Below are positions 7,067-12,370 of a DNA stretch of 13,916 nt, piece after piece (within the stretch, counting starts at the first letter, position 1; every line of letters begins with the position of its first letter). The DNA is taken from positions 1-13,916 of the forward strand of contig CAZUCU010000017.1 in NCBI GenBank assembly GCA_964618845.1, read 5' to 3'. Origin of the DNA: CAZUCU01 sp964618845. GTDB taxonomy: Bacteria > Patescibacteriota > Minisyncoccia > Phycocordibacterales > JAACPR01. The translations under genes were made by a program, and so were the position numbers. Under the pieces are notes generated by a model. That model ran no database searches. It was not told the origin of the DNA and was given only the letters and a program-made list of their open reading frames with translations.

Positions 7067-7438
7067 ATCTCTTATTTCTGTCAGTAATTCTAATTCGGTT
7101 GGTCCTTTTGGTTTTTCTTCTTCTTTCTTTTTGAACTTATTTATTTGTTTGATGACAACGAAAATTACAAGTGATACTATAAAAAAATCAACTATGTTGT
7201 TTGTAAATAGTCCCCAATTAAGTGCAATTGCTTGCGAGGCCTCTGTTGCTTCTTTTATCACCCACACCTTATTTGAAAAATCAACTCCGCCCAAAAGAAG
7301 CCCCAAAGGCGGCATCAAAATATCATTTACTAAAGAAGAAACGATTTTTCCAAAAGCACCACCAATGATAACACCAACTGCCAAGTCAATCATATTTCCT
7401 TTTATGGCAAATTCTTTAAATTCTTGAATTATTTTCAT
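7052..7438 (-). CDS. mscL: large-conductance mechanosensitive channel MscL
   Basis: The 128-residue protein aligns along its whole length with MscL (E. coli about 136). The N-terminal amphipathic helix MKIIQEFKEFAIKGNMIDLA leads into TM1, VGVIIGGAFGKIVSSLVNDILMPP, with the glycine-rich pore constriction and the conserved ND-x-x-MPPLG. A short periplasmic loop (about 53-72) follows, then TM2 (about 74-95, NNIVDFFIVSLVIFVVIKQIN) and the charged C-terminal bundle ending LLTEIRDSLKK. It forms a homopentameric inner-membrane valve that opens under hypo-osmotic tension. The gene converges on and overlaps the P-type ATPase by 15 bp. Its first 20 codons are duplicated exactly at 9720-9781, so the sequence directly upstream of this intact copy may not be its original promoter. 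No clear -10 close to the start is visible here, unlike other operons in the window. Confidence 0.95.
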   Translation of the reverse strand: MKIIQEFKEFAIKGNMIDLAVGVIIGGAFGKIVSSLVNDILMPPLGLLLGGVDFSNKVWVIKEATEASQAIALNWGLFTNNIVDFFIVSLVIFVVIKQINKFKKKEEEKPKGPTELELLTEIRDSLKK

Positions 7439-7439
7439 G
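7378..7439. repeat. 62-bp direct repeat, copy 1 (within mscL 5' end)
   Basis: This segment, which covers the first 20 codons of mscL plus one base upstream of its ATG, is identical at all 62 positions and in the same orientation to 9720-9781. Outside it the flanks do not match. The two copies bracket the glycan operon and the gene relic. Confidence 0.95.
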
Positions 7440-7528
7440 ATTAATTTTTATTAATGAATAATACATATTTTACTAAATTCTTAGCTTTTTGGTAAATTAA
7501 ATTACTTTTTTATTAATGTAATTAAATA

Positions 7529-8182
7529 TTAAAAAAATAAAATTTTTAGTAAGTTTTCCAGGTCTTCTTCTTCGTCTATATCAAAATAAATAGGGTGACA
7601 ATTTTTCACAACACCAAAATTCAAAGACCAAAAATAATTATATACATCATTACCTAATATTCTTTTATTTTTCAATACAGATCTTTTTATTAAATACAAT
7701 GAACCCTCAACCATGTTCTCCATATTACATGAAGCCCCCCTCCTTTCTGTTTTTGTGGTTTTTATTTTGAAATTATTTTTTTCTATAAAGAATATATCCC
7801 TGTTTTTTATTTTTCTAGAAGAAACTATAAAATCATAATTATTTTTTTTTATTTTTCTTTTAAATTTTTGGAATAATCCGTAATCTCTGAACGGCATTGT
7901 TACTGGAATATTGAAGATATAATCAGCATTATATTTTTTTGCTACCTGTCTACAGGATCTTAATTCTGTTTGATTTTTTGCTGGTCTTTCTTTCTCTGTT
8001 TTTACACCAAACTCTTTTGCAATATTTAAAAGTAAATCACTGTCTGATATGACAACTGTATTTTTGATTTCGTTATTTTTTTTGAGCCAAAATAAAGTTT
8101 TTGGCAACAATATTAAATTTTTATTTTTAGCTCTTTTAGAATGTTGTTTAACAGCCACAACATTTATTATTTTTTGTTTCAT
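7529..8182 (-). CDS. CMP-sialate synthetase-like cytidylyltransferase
   Basis: The 217-residue protein fits the acylneuraminate cytidylyltransferase (NeuA-type) family, which uses CTP to make CMP-sugars from sialic or other nonulosonic acids in the cytoplasm. The N-terminal nucleotide-binding stretch VVAVKQHSKRAKNKN (8-22) matches the SKR-x-x-x-KN signature. ViSDSDLLLNIAKEFGV (44-60) and ERP (65-67) follow the family pattern. YIFNIPVTMPFRD (88-100) takes the place of the usual QPTSP motif. A MVEGSLYLIKRSVL stretch is the substrate-loop strand, and FDIDEEEDL (200-208) supplies the metal-binding aspartates (D201, D203). The start overlaps the preceding sulfotransferase-like stop as ATGA, so translation is coupled. 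At 217 residues it is near the normal domain length. The altered substrate motif means the sugar could be something other than Neu5Ac; KDO cytidylyltransferase is a less likely alternative. Confidence 0.72.
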   Translation of the reverse strand: MKQKIINVVAVKQHSKRAKNKNLILLPKTLFWLKKNNEIKNTVVISDSDLLLNIAKEFGVKTEKERPAKNQTELRSCRQVAKKYNADYIFNIPVTMPFRDYGLFQKFKRKIKKNNYDFIVSSRKIKNRDIFFIEKNNFKIKTTKTERRGASCNMENMVEGSLYLIKRSVLKNKRILGNDVYNYFWSLNFGVVKNCHPIYFDIDEEEDLENLLKILFF

Positions 8183-8799
8183 AGTCTTTTATAAAAAATG
8201 TGATAAATCCACCACCACTTTCTTTTTATTTTTGAATAAATCAGGGGCTCAATTAACAACTGTCCACCCTTTGATTCTATATTTTTTATACTCAAAATAT
8301 CTATTTCTTTCAACAGGTCTGGATCACCGGCATCTATTTTTGTATTTAATTTATTATTTATAAAATTTATAAAAAATTGTGGATTTTCTAAGATATTTTC
8401 CGTTTGTATAAAAATTGTTTCTTGTTTTTTGTCTCTTAAAACTAAATCATACATGGATTCATAACAATTATTTAAAAATTTGTTTTCTATAAAATCATTT
8501 ATCAATATTTTGTGGTCTTTTTCAAAAATATATTTAAACAACAAAAATGGAGACCTTATGAAGACAATATACATTGCATCTGGAAACCGGCTTTGGATTT
8601 TTGGTAAATCAGGTAATAATTTTTTATCAAGATATATACCTTCTGGTGTTTTATTTTTGGTTTTTTCTTCTCTAAAAAAACTCCATTTGTGATCAAATTT
8701 TTGCGATAGGGAAGTAAATTTTTTGTTGGATTTTGACAAAATTGTTTCCATTATATTCAAACCAGAATAAGGTGTACCTGTTATAAAAATTTTACTCAT
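8179..8799 (-). CDS. sulfotransferase-like protein
   Basis: This 206-residue protein has both cofactor motifs of PAPS-dependent sulfotransferases. The 5'-phosphosulfate loop ITGTPYSGLNIME (6-18) replaces the usual T-G-x-P-R-S-G-T-T. The 3'-phosphate region LDKKLLPDLPKIQSRFPDA...VFIRSP (57-84, with R82) follows the K-x-P...FPDAK-I-x-RDP pattern. The central helices are short, and a Trp/Tyr/Lys-rich tail (KRKWWWIYHIFYKRL) ends the protein. The acceptor would be a sugar or glycan, given its neighbours. The arginine of the first loop (PRSG) and the aspartate of RDP are replaced (Y11, S83), so activity is not assured. It starts 1 base after the GT29-like stop and ends in an ATGA overlap with the cytidylyltransferase, so it is the middle gene of a coupled operon. 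Confidence 0.65.
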   Translation of the reverse strand: MSKIFITGTPYSGLNIMETILSKSNKKFTSLSQKFDHKWSFFREEKTKNKTPEGIYLDKKLLPDLPKIQSRFPDAMYIVFIRSPFLLFKYIFEKDHKILINDFIENKFLNNCYESMYDLVLRDKKQETIFIQTENILENPQFFINFINNKLNTKIDAGDPDLLKEIDILSIKNIESKGGQLLIEPLIYSKIKRKWWWIYHIFYKRL

Positions 8800-8800
8800 T

Positions 8801-9331
8801 TTAGCTGATTAATTTAACCTTGCCATGATACTCCAAAAACATTATAAATTCAAACTCATCTTCAAATTCAAATTCCCCAAAATCGCTATCATAATTGAAA
8901 CAAAAAAGCTTTATTTTTGCATTCGGAAATTCTTCTGTGATTTTTACTATAGTCATTAAACCTGTAGTTGTAAAATATTGGTCAACTCTTGGCCAATCAT
9001 ATTTTTTGTCTATCATATCAACAGTTTCCTCCCTCAATATAGTATATTTTTTTATTTTCAATAATTCACAAATTTTTTTGGTTTGGTTTTCGTCCCATAC
9101 TCTCATAAAAATTTCACATTTTCCATACCCTTCTTTTTTATTCGATTTTAGAAGAGGAATATTTGCCAAAAAATTTTCATTAGCATTTATGTAGATATGA
9201 TTCGTTTTTTTTCCAATCATCCCGGATTCAAGAAAATTTAGTTTTGAAAATCTTATAACTAAATCACAAGAATCTATTTCTGATGAATAGTTTCTCTGTG
9301 GTCTGGAATTACCTACTATTGCTATATTCAT
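8801..9331 (-). CDS. GT29 (sialyltransferase-like) glycosyltransferase
   Basis: The 176-residue protein shows the sialylmotifs of glycosyltransferase family 29. The L-motif is IAIVGNSRPQ...IDSCDLVIRFSKL (3-31) with GKKTNHIYIN (40-49), matching VGNSG...ID-x-D-VIR-N...G-KT. The S-motif is QYFTTTGLMTIV...AKIKLFCFNYD (118-148), matching P-S-T-G...V-x-x-Y-G-F. It would transfer a CMP-activated acidic sugar to an acceptor glycan. The VS-motif histidine (H-x4-E) is not evident: this region is a Glu/Phe-rich stretch (151-168) and the only C-terminal histidine, H169, sits in a different context. The ATG at 9331 is preferred over TTG at 9337 because an extended -10 ends 6 bases before it. It is the promoter-proximal gene of a three-gene operon that also encodes a CMP-sugar synthetase, which supports the donor assignment. 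Confidence 0.68.
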   Translation of the reverse strand: MNIAIVGNSRPQRNYSSEIDSCDLVIRFSKLNFLESGMIGKKTNHIYINANENFLANIPLLKSNKKEGYGKCEIFMRVWDENQTKKICELLKIKKYTILREETVDMIDKKYDWPRVDQYFTTTGLMTIVKITEEFPNAKIKLFCFNYDSDFGEFEFEDEFEFIMFLEYHGKVKLIS

Positions 9332-9337
9332 AAACAA

Positions 9338-9346
9338 AATATATCA
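9338..9346 (-). promoter_or_regulatory. extended -10 promoter of the glycan operon
   Basis: On the minus strand TG-A-TATATT (hexamer 9343 down to 9338) lies 6 bases before the ATG at 9331. This is again a leaderless arrangement, and it argues against the upstream TTG start, which would lie immediately next to the -10 box. Confidence 0.5.
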
Positions 9347-9475
9347 CATTGTTGTTTTTTTGTTTAAAAAATATAAGGAAATATCACAGGATAAAAAACC
9401 AAGAATTGTATATATAAAAATATAAACAATTGAAACGGGAGCATAGGACATATTGTATTTCAGGATTATAACTAA

Positions 9476-9719
9476 CAGTGGTCTCTTATTTTAGAGGGTG
9501 CTTATCAAGTTCCAGTTTATAATGGACTTTTTAGCGTTTTGCTTGGAGAAGTGGAATCTCTTGATGGAATTGATTTCAATCAAACACTTTATTTGGGAGT
9601 GACTGTTGGTGCGGATGCAGAAATGACACCAAGAAAAAAACTCGGTGCAGTTCCTGCTGCATTGGTAGCAGAGAAATTGGGTAATGCAAGTTCTTCTAAT
9701 ACTGGACTGTCCATTACTC
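9476..9719 (+). pseudogene. fragment of a CPR surface/repeat-protein gene
   Basis: The frame after the TAA at 9473-9475 reads QWSLILEGAYQVPVYNGLFS, then VLLGEVESLDGIDFNQTLYL, GVTVGADAEMTPRKKL and GAVPAALVAEKLGNAS. This is the conserved module of large CPR surface or fibre proteins (VPV-x-NGLFSV-LG...YLGV-VG-D-EM-PR-x-L-x-AVP), normally followed by a long repeat region. Here there is no start codon, signal peptide or promoter upstream, a stop lies just before, and the 3' side breaks off at base 9720, where an antisense copy of the mscL 5' end begins. It is therefore a relic, not a functional gene. The stretch 9347-9475 between the glycan promoter and this relic holds only AT-rich sequence with no feature I can support. 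Confidence 0.75.
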
Positions 9720-9781
9720 CTGCCAAGTCAATCATATTTCCTTTTATGGCAAATTCTTTAAATTCTTGAATTATTTTCATG
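9720..9781 (-). pseudogene. duplicated 5' fragment of mscL (62-bp repeat copy 2)
   Basis: Read on the minus strand this is ATG plus the next 19 codons of mscL (MKIIQEFKEFAIKGNMIDLA) and is identical to 7378-7439. After the shared part the frame runs antisense through the surface-protein relic and stops at 9589, so only an aberrant 63-residue product could be made. It is a truncated copy created by rearrangement. The flank to its right (9782 onward) may be the ancestral mscL upstream region. Confidence 0.9.
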
Positions 9782-9859
9782 TTTTTTAAAATTAACTAAT
9801 GTTATTAGTATAATCTTTAAACAATAAAATATAAAAAAGTTTTCCACCGTTGTTGTTAG

Positions 9860-9868
9860 TTATCCACA
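9860..9868 (+). promoter_or_regulatory. DnaA-box-like 9-mer
   Basis: TTATCCACA is an exact match to the strong DnaA-box consensus, with a near match TTTTCCACC at 9840-9848 and AT-rich DNA nearby. No dnaA, dnaN or further box cluster is in view, so an origin is not supported; a chance match or DnaA-linked control of the surface operon remain possible. Confidence 0.25.
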
Positions 9869-9911
9869 GTCTATATTGCAAAAGTCTTGTGTTAAATATT
9901 TGAAAAAGAGA

Positions 9912-9917
9912 TATAAT
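9912..9917 (+). promoter_or_regulatory. -10 box of the surface-protein operon
   Basis: A perfect TATAAT lies 28 bases before the ATG at 9946, with TTGTGT at 9887-9892 as a distant possible -35 (19-bp spacing). Transcription would start near 9924, giving a roughly 20-base leader made almost wholly of TTA repeats. It is the only promoter in the window with a clearly longer leader. Confidence 0.5.
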
Positions 9918-9925
9918 AAAGTAAG

Positions 9926-9945
9926 TTATTATTATTATTATTATT
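9926..9945 (+). repeat. (TTA)n microsatellite in the 5' leader
   Basis: Twenty bases of uninterrupted TTA repeat (six full units plus TT) run directly into the ATG at 9946. They lie between the TATAAT at 9912-9917 and the start codon of a secreted surface protein. Changes in unit number would alter the leader length but not the reading frame. Confidence 0.9.
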
Positions 9946-10641
9946 ATGAGTATGAAATTTAATATAAAACAAGAAGTGAGAATAGGTAAAAAATTACTCT
10001 CGGTTGTTTTGTCGTTTTCTTTTTGTCTGTTATTTTTTGGATATTCTGTTTTAGAACCAGGTATTTCCAAAGCTGCCACGGATACATTTCTTGTTACCCA
10101 AACAGTGACTAGTGAAATTTCGTTTTCAACGACTGCTTCTGATGTAACAATGACAGGATCTTTAACTGGTATTTCTGGAGGTACATCAACTGGTCAAACA
10201 CAAATCGGAATTTTGACAAACGAAAATACTGGATATACATTGAACCTCAAATCAACCTCATCTCCATCAATGCAAGGTTTAAATGAAGGTGATTCTATTC
10301 CAGATTACACACCAGCAACAGGGGGAGTCCCAGATAAAATTTTTGTTGTCGAGAGTGGTGGTGAATTTGCATATACTGTTGATGCAAGTACTACAGATGA
10401 TATAGATCAATCATTCAAATATGATACAGATGATTGTAACACTGGTACTAATTCTGGAGCTGGAACTCATTGTTGGCTAAACGCAAGTACTACTGATGAA
10501 AGAATAATTTATAGGACATCTGAAACCGCTTCGACAAGTGAAAAATCTATGATTTATTTTAAAATCCATATTGCTCCCAACTCGTTTATTATAGAAGATA
10601 CATATCAGGCTACAATTGTTTTGACAGCAACTGCGAATTAA
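9946..10641 (+). CDS. secreted surface protein with WxL-like beta domain
   Basis: The 231-residue protein has a typical Sec signal peptide (basic n-region, hydrophobic core about 17-36, likely cleavage near SKAA-T45). The mature part is Ser/Thr/Gly-rich with predicted beta strands. DVTMTGSLTGISGGTSTGQT followed by GILTNENTGYTLNLK is shared with the gene at 11615, as are a C164...C176-W pair and a final strand DTYQATIVLTATAN. The ending (aromatic, then alternating hydrophobics with LT) resembles the last strand of WxL domains, but true W-x-L motifs are absent, so the family link is an inference. ATG at 9952 (third codon) is an alternative start. There is no membrane anchor, so retention would rely on binding to cell wall, glycan or the DUF916-like partner encoded 1 base downstream. 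Confidence 0.75.
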   Translation: MSMKFNIKQEVRIGKKLLSVVLSFSFCLLFFGYSVLEPGISKAATDTFLVTQTVTSEISFSTTASDVTMTGSLTGISGGTSTGQTQIGILTNENTGYTLNLKSTSSPSMQGLNEGDSIPDYTPATGGVPDKIFVVESGGEFAYTVDASTTDDIDQSFKYDTDDCNTGTNSGAGTHCWLNASTTDERIIYRTSETASTSEKSMIYFKIHIAPNSFIIEDTYQATIVLTATAN

Positions 10642-10642
10642 C

Positions 10643-11605
10643 ATGAAAAAGTTTCCCCCTTTTTATATAGTTTTATTGAGCGTAATTATTTTGTCTTTGG
10701 GCCTTTGTCAAACTTCAAAAGCTCAAGTTACTATAGAGGGTTTGGGTAGCCAAGAAAGTTTTGGTGATTTTCTCGTTGGTCCTGGTAAAACAGAATTAGA
10801 AATTAATCCAGGAGAATCCAAAACTTTTAACATTACTGTTACTAACAGAATAGGAGTTACTAAAACATTTATTCTTGAAACAGAAGATTTTACAGCATCT
10901 CCTAATCTAGAACAGACAGTTATTCTTTTGGATGATCAAAGGGGACCTTATTCTTTGAAAGATTATTTAAAATATCCAGCTTCTGAAGTCAAGTTAAATC
11001 ATTCAGAAAGAGCGGTTATACCTATAACAGTATCTGTTCCAAGAGATGCAGAACCGGGGGGGTTATATGGTAGTGTTGTTATTTCTACAAAAACAGATCC
11101 TACAGAAGAAAAATCTACTGCAAAAACCAGTCTTATTACCAGAATAGGAGTCCTTATTTTTGTGAAGGTTCCTGGGGAAGTTAAAACGGAAGGAAAGGTA
11201 GAAAAATTTGATACTTTTCCTAGTAAAAAGTTTTATTTCAATAATGATCCAATAAAGTTTCAAGTTTTGTTTAGAAACACTGGTAATGTACACTTGAATC
11301 CTTATGGGCAAGTAACAGTTAGAAATATATTTGATTCTACTGTTGGCCAAACAGATTTGGATCCTTGGTTTGCAATGCCTCAATCACTTAGATCTCGAGA
11401 ATTCTCTTGGGATAAGGGACATATGATGGGTAGATATGTCGCTACTCTTTCAATCAATAGAGGATATGACAATATCGTTGAAACTCATACAAAAGTATTT
11501 TATGTTTTTCCAATTAAGTTGATTTTGGTTTCACTTCTTGGAATTGTACTGGTTGTAACACTATTGATATATATCTTCTCTAAATTTGAAATAAGGAGAA
11601 AATAA
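10643..11605 (+). CDS. DUF916-like membrane-anchored surface protein
   Basis: The 320-residue protein has a signal peptide (about 1-27, SKA-Q28) and an N-terminal beta domain starting FLVGPGKTELEINPGESKTFNITVTNR, the classic opening of DUF916/WxL-partner Ig-like domains. The first domain continues to a GGLYGSVVIST strand, which these proteins share. A second Ig-like domain spans about 190-285 (KFQVLFRNTGNVHLNPYG). A single C-terminal span (about 291-312) and a short basic tail KFEIRRK anchor it with the tail in the cytoplasm. In Firmicutes such proteins bind peptidoglycan or host components and act with WxL proteins in one operon. Here it lies between two small paralogous secreted proteins, with gaps of 1 and 9 bases. 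It is probably the anchor for these. Other Ig-like families of this layout cannot be excluded. Confidence 0.75.
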   Translation: MKKFPPFYIVLLSVIILSLGLCQTSKAQVTIEGLGSQESFGDFLVGPGKTELEINPGESKTFNITVTNRIGVTKTFILETEDFTASPNLEQTVILLDDQRGPYSLKDYLKYPASEVKLNHSERAVIPITVSVPRDAEPGGLYGSVVISTKTDPTEEKSTAKTSLITRIGVLIFVKVPGEVKTEGKVEKFDTFPSKKFYFNNDPIKFQVLFRNTGNVHLNPYGQVTVRNIFDSTVGQTDLDPWFAMPQSLRSREFSWDKGHMMGRYVATLSINRGYDNIVETHTKVFYVFPIKLILVSLLGIVLVVTLLIYIFSKFEIRRK

Positions 11606-11614
11606 TAAAGTAAG

Positions 11615-12370
11615 ATGAGTTTTACAAAAACAGTATCCGTTTTATCATCCATTATTTTGATTGTCTGGATTAATCCTATTTATTCACAAGTGATGCAGGG
11701 TGTCCAGTATCAAATGAAAAGTGATAGTATAAATTTTGGTGGGGGTAGGTCCTCCTCTGGCTCTTATATTGTTGAAGATACATTGGGAGAAATTTCTTCC
11801 GGACATTCTACAAGTACAAGTTTTAATCTTTATGCTGGTTATCAACAAATGAATTTAACCTTTTTTTCTATAACACCTGCTCCTGATGTTTCTATGTCTC
11901 CCTCAATCGCTGGTCTGTCGGGCGGTACATCAAATGGAACAACCTCTGTTGCTGTTATAACCGATAATTCTGCAGGCTATGAAATTAATATCAAAGCAAG
12001 TACCTCTCCTTCTTTAAAATCTTCAGATGATAGTTTTAGCGATTATGTTTCTGTTGGTGAAAATCCAGATTATGATTTCTCTTTTGATACAGACGAATCG
12101 GTTTTTGGTATGAGTGTATATGGTGATGATATAACATCAGATTTTAAAAATAATAACAGTGATGCTTGTGGTACTGGTTCTACAATAACTTATCAAAAAT
12201 GTTGGGATGGTTTATCTATTTCTGACAATTTAATTGTTCAAAGCACAGCCAGTAATCATCCATTGGGTACCGAGACAGAAATATTATTTAGAGCAGGATC
12301 AGGGTCTGGAGCTTATTTGACAGAAGGTGATTATGAGGCACAAATCACTTTAACTATTCTACCAAGATGA
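11615..12370 (+). CDS. secreted surface protein, paralogue of the 9946 gene
   Basis: The 251-residue protein has a signal peptide (about 1-24, IYS-Q25). A first motif, YQMKSDSINFGGGRSSSGSY then EDTLGEISSGHSTST, is the SxSINxGG...DTxG...G.S repeat common in CPR secreted proteins. Its second part matches the 9946 protein: DVSMSPSIAGLSGGTSNGTT, VAVITDNSAGYEINIKASTS, the C185...C196-W pair (11 residues apart against 12) and the closing strand GDYEAQITLTI. The pair presumably forms an extracytoplasmic disulfide. A 13-base string, ATAATAAAGTAAG, just before this start also lies in the promoter region of the 9946 gene, consistent with duplication. The stop overlaps the next start as ATGA. Confidence 0.75.
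   Translation: MSFTKTVSVLSSIILIVWINPIYSQVMQGVQYQMKSDSINFGGGRSSSGSYIVEDTLGEISSGHSTSTSFNLYAGYQQMNLTFFSITPAPDVSMSPSIAGLSGGTSNGTTSVAVITDNSAGYEINIKASTSPSLKSSDDSFSDYVSVGENPDYDFSFDTDESVFGMSVYGDDITSDFKNNNSDACGTGSTITYQKCWDGLSISDNLIVQSTASNHPLGTETEILFRAGSGSGAYLTEGDYEAQITLTILPR

Larger units (their letters stand above)
7378..9781. other. candidate cassette bounded by direct repeats
   Basis: Two identical 62-bp repeats in direct orientation bracket the three-gene minus-strand glycan operon and a decayed gene fragment. Recombination between them would remove 2,342 bp as a circle and leave a single intact mscL start next to base 9782. This geometry is like an integration that re-creates its target gene, or the scar of a segmental duplication. 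No integrase, transposase or terminal inverted repeat is present, so the mechanism is unknown and the call is an inference from the repeat alone. Confidence 0.4.

Noticed and set aside
8049..8692. Plus-strand ORFs of 70-104 aa opposite the glycan operon
   Set aside because: They are shadows of well-supported minus-strand genes, without start signals or recognisable products.
9539..9769. 76-aa plus-strand ORF as an intact gene
   Set aside because: Its start is an internal codon of the relic module, there is no promoter or signal peptide, and its C-terminus is antisense mscL sequence.
9589..9780. 63-aa minus-strand ORF starting with the mscL N-terminus
   Set aside because: Only the first 20 codons are mscL; the rest is antisense to the surface-gene relic, so it is a chimeric accidental frame.
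9782..9945. Replication origin
   Set aside because: One exact and one near DnaA-box match without a cluster and without dnaA/dnaN is not enough.
10643..10710. Lipoprotein signal at LSLGLC in the DUF916-like protein
   Set aside because: The cysteine is not preceded by a lipobox (needs small residues at -1 and -2), and a normal SKA-Q cleavage site plus a C-terminal anchor explain the protein.
11593..11598. AAGGAG as ribosome-binding site of the 11615 gene
   Set aside because: It lies 16 bases from the start and encodes the basic tail of the upstream protein; the spacing is too long.
4409..12370. UGA recoded as glycine (Absconditabacteria/Gracilibacteria code)
   Set aside because: TGA ends the ATPase, the sulfotransferase-like gene and the 11615 gene at the expected family or coupling positions, and no conserved domain contains an in-frame TGA.
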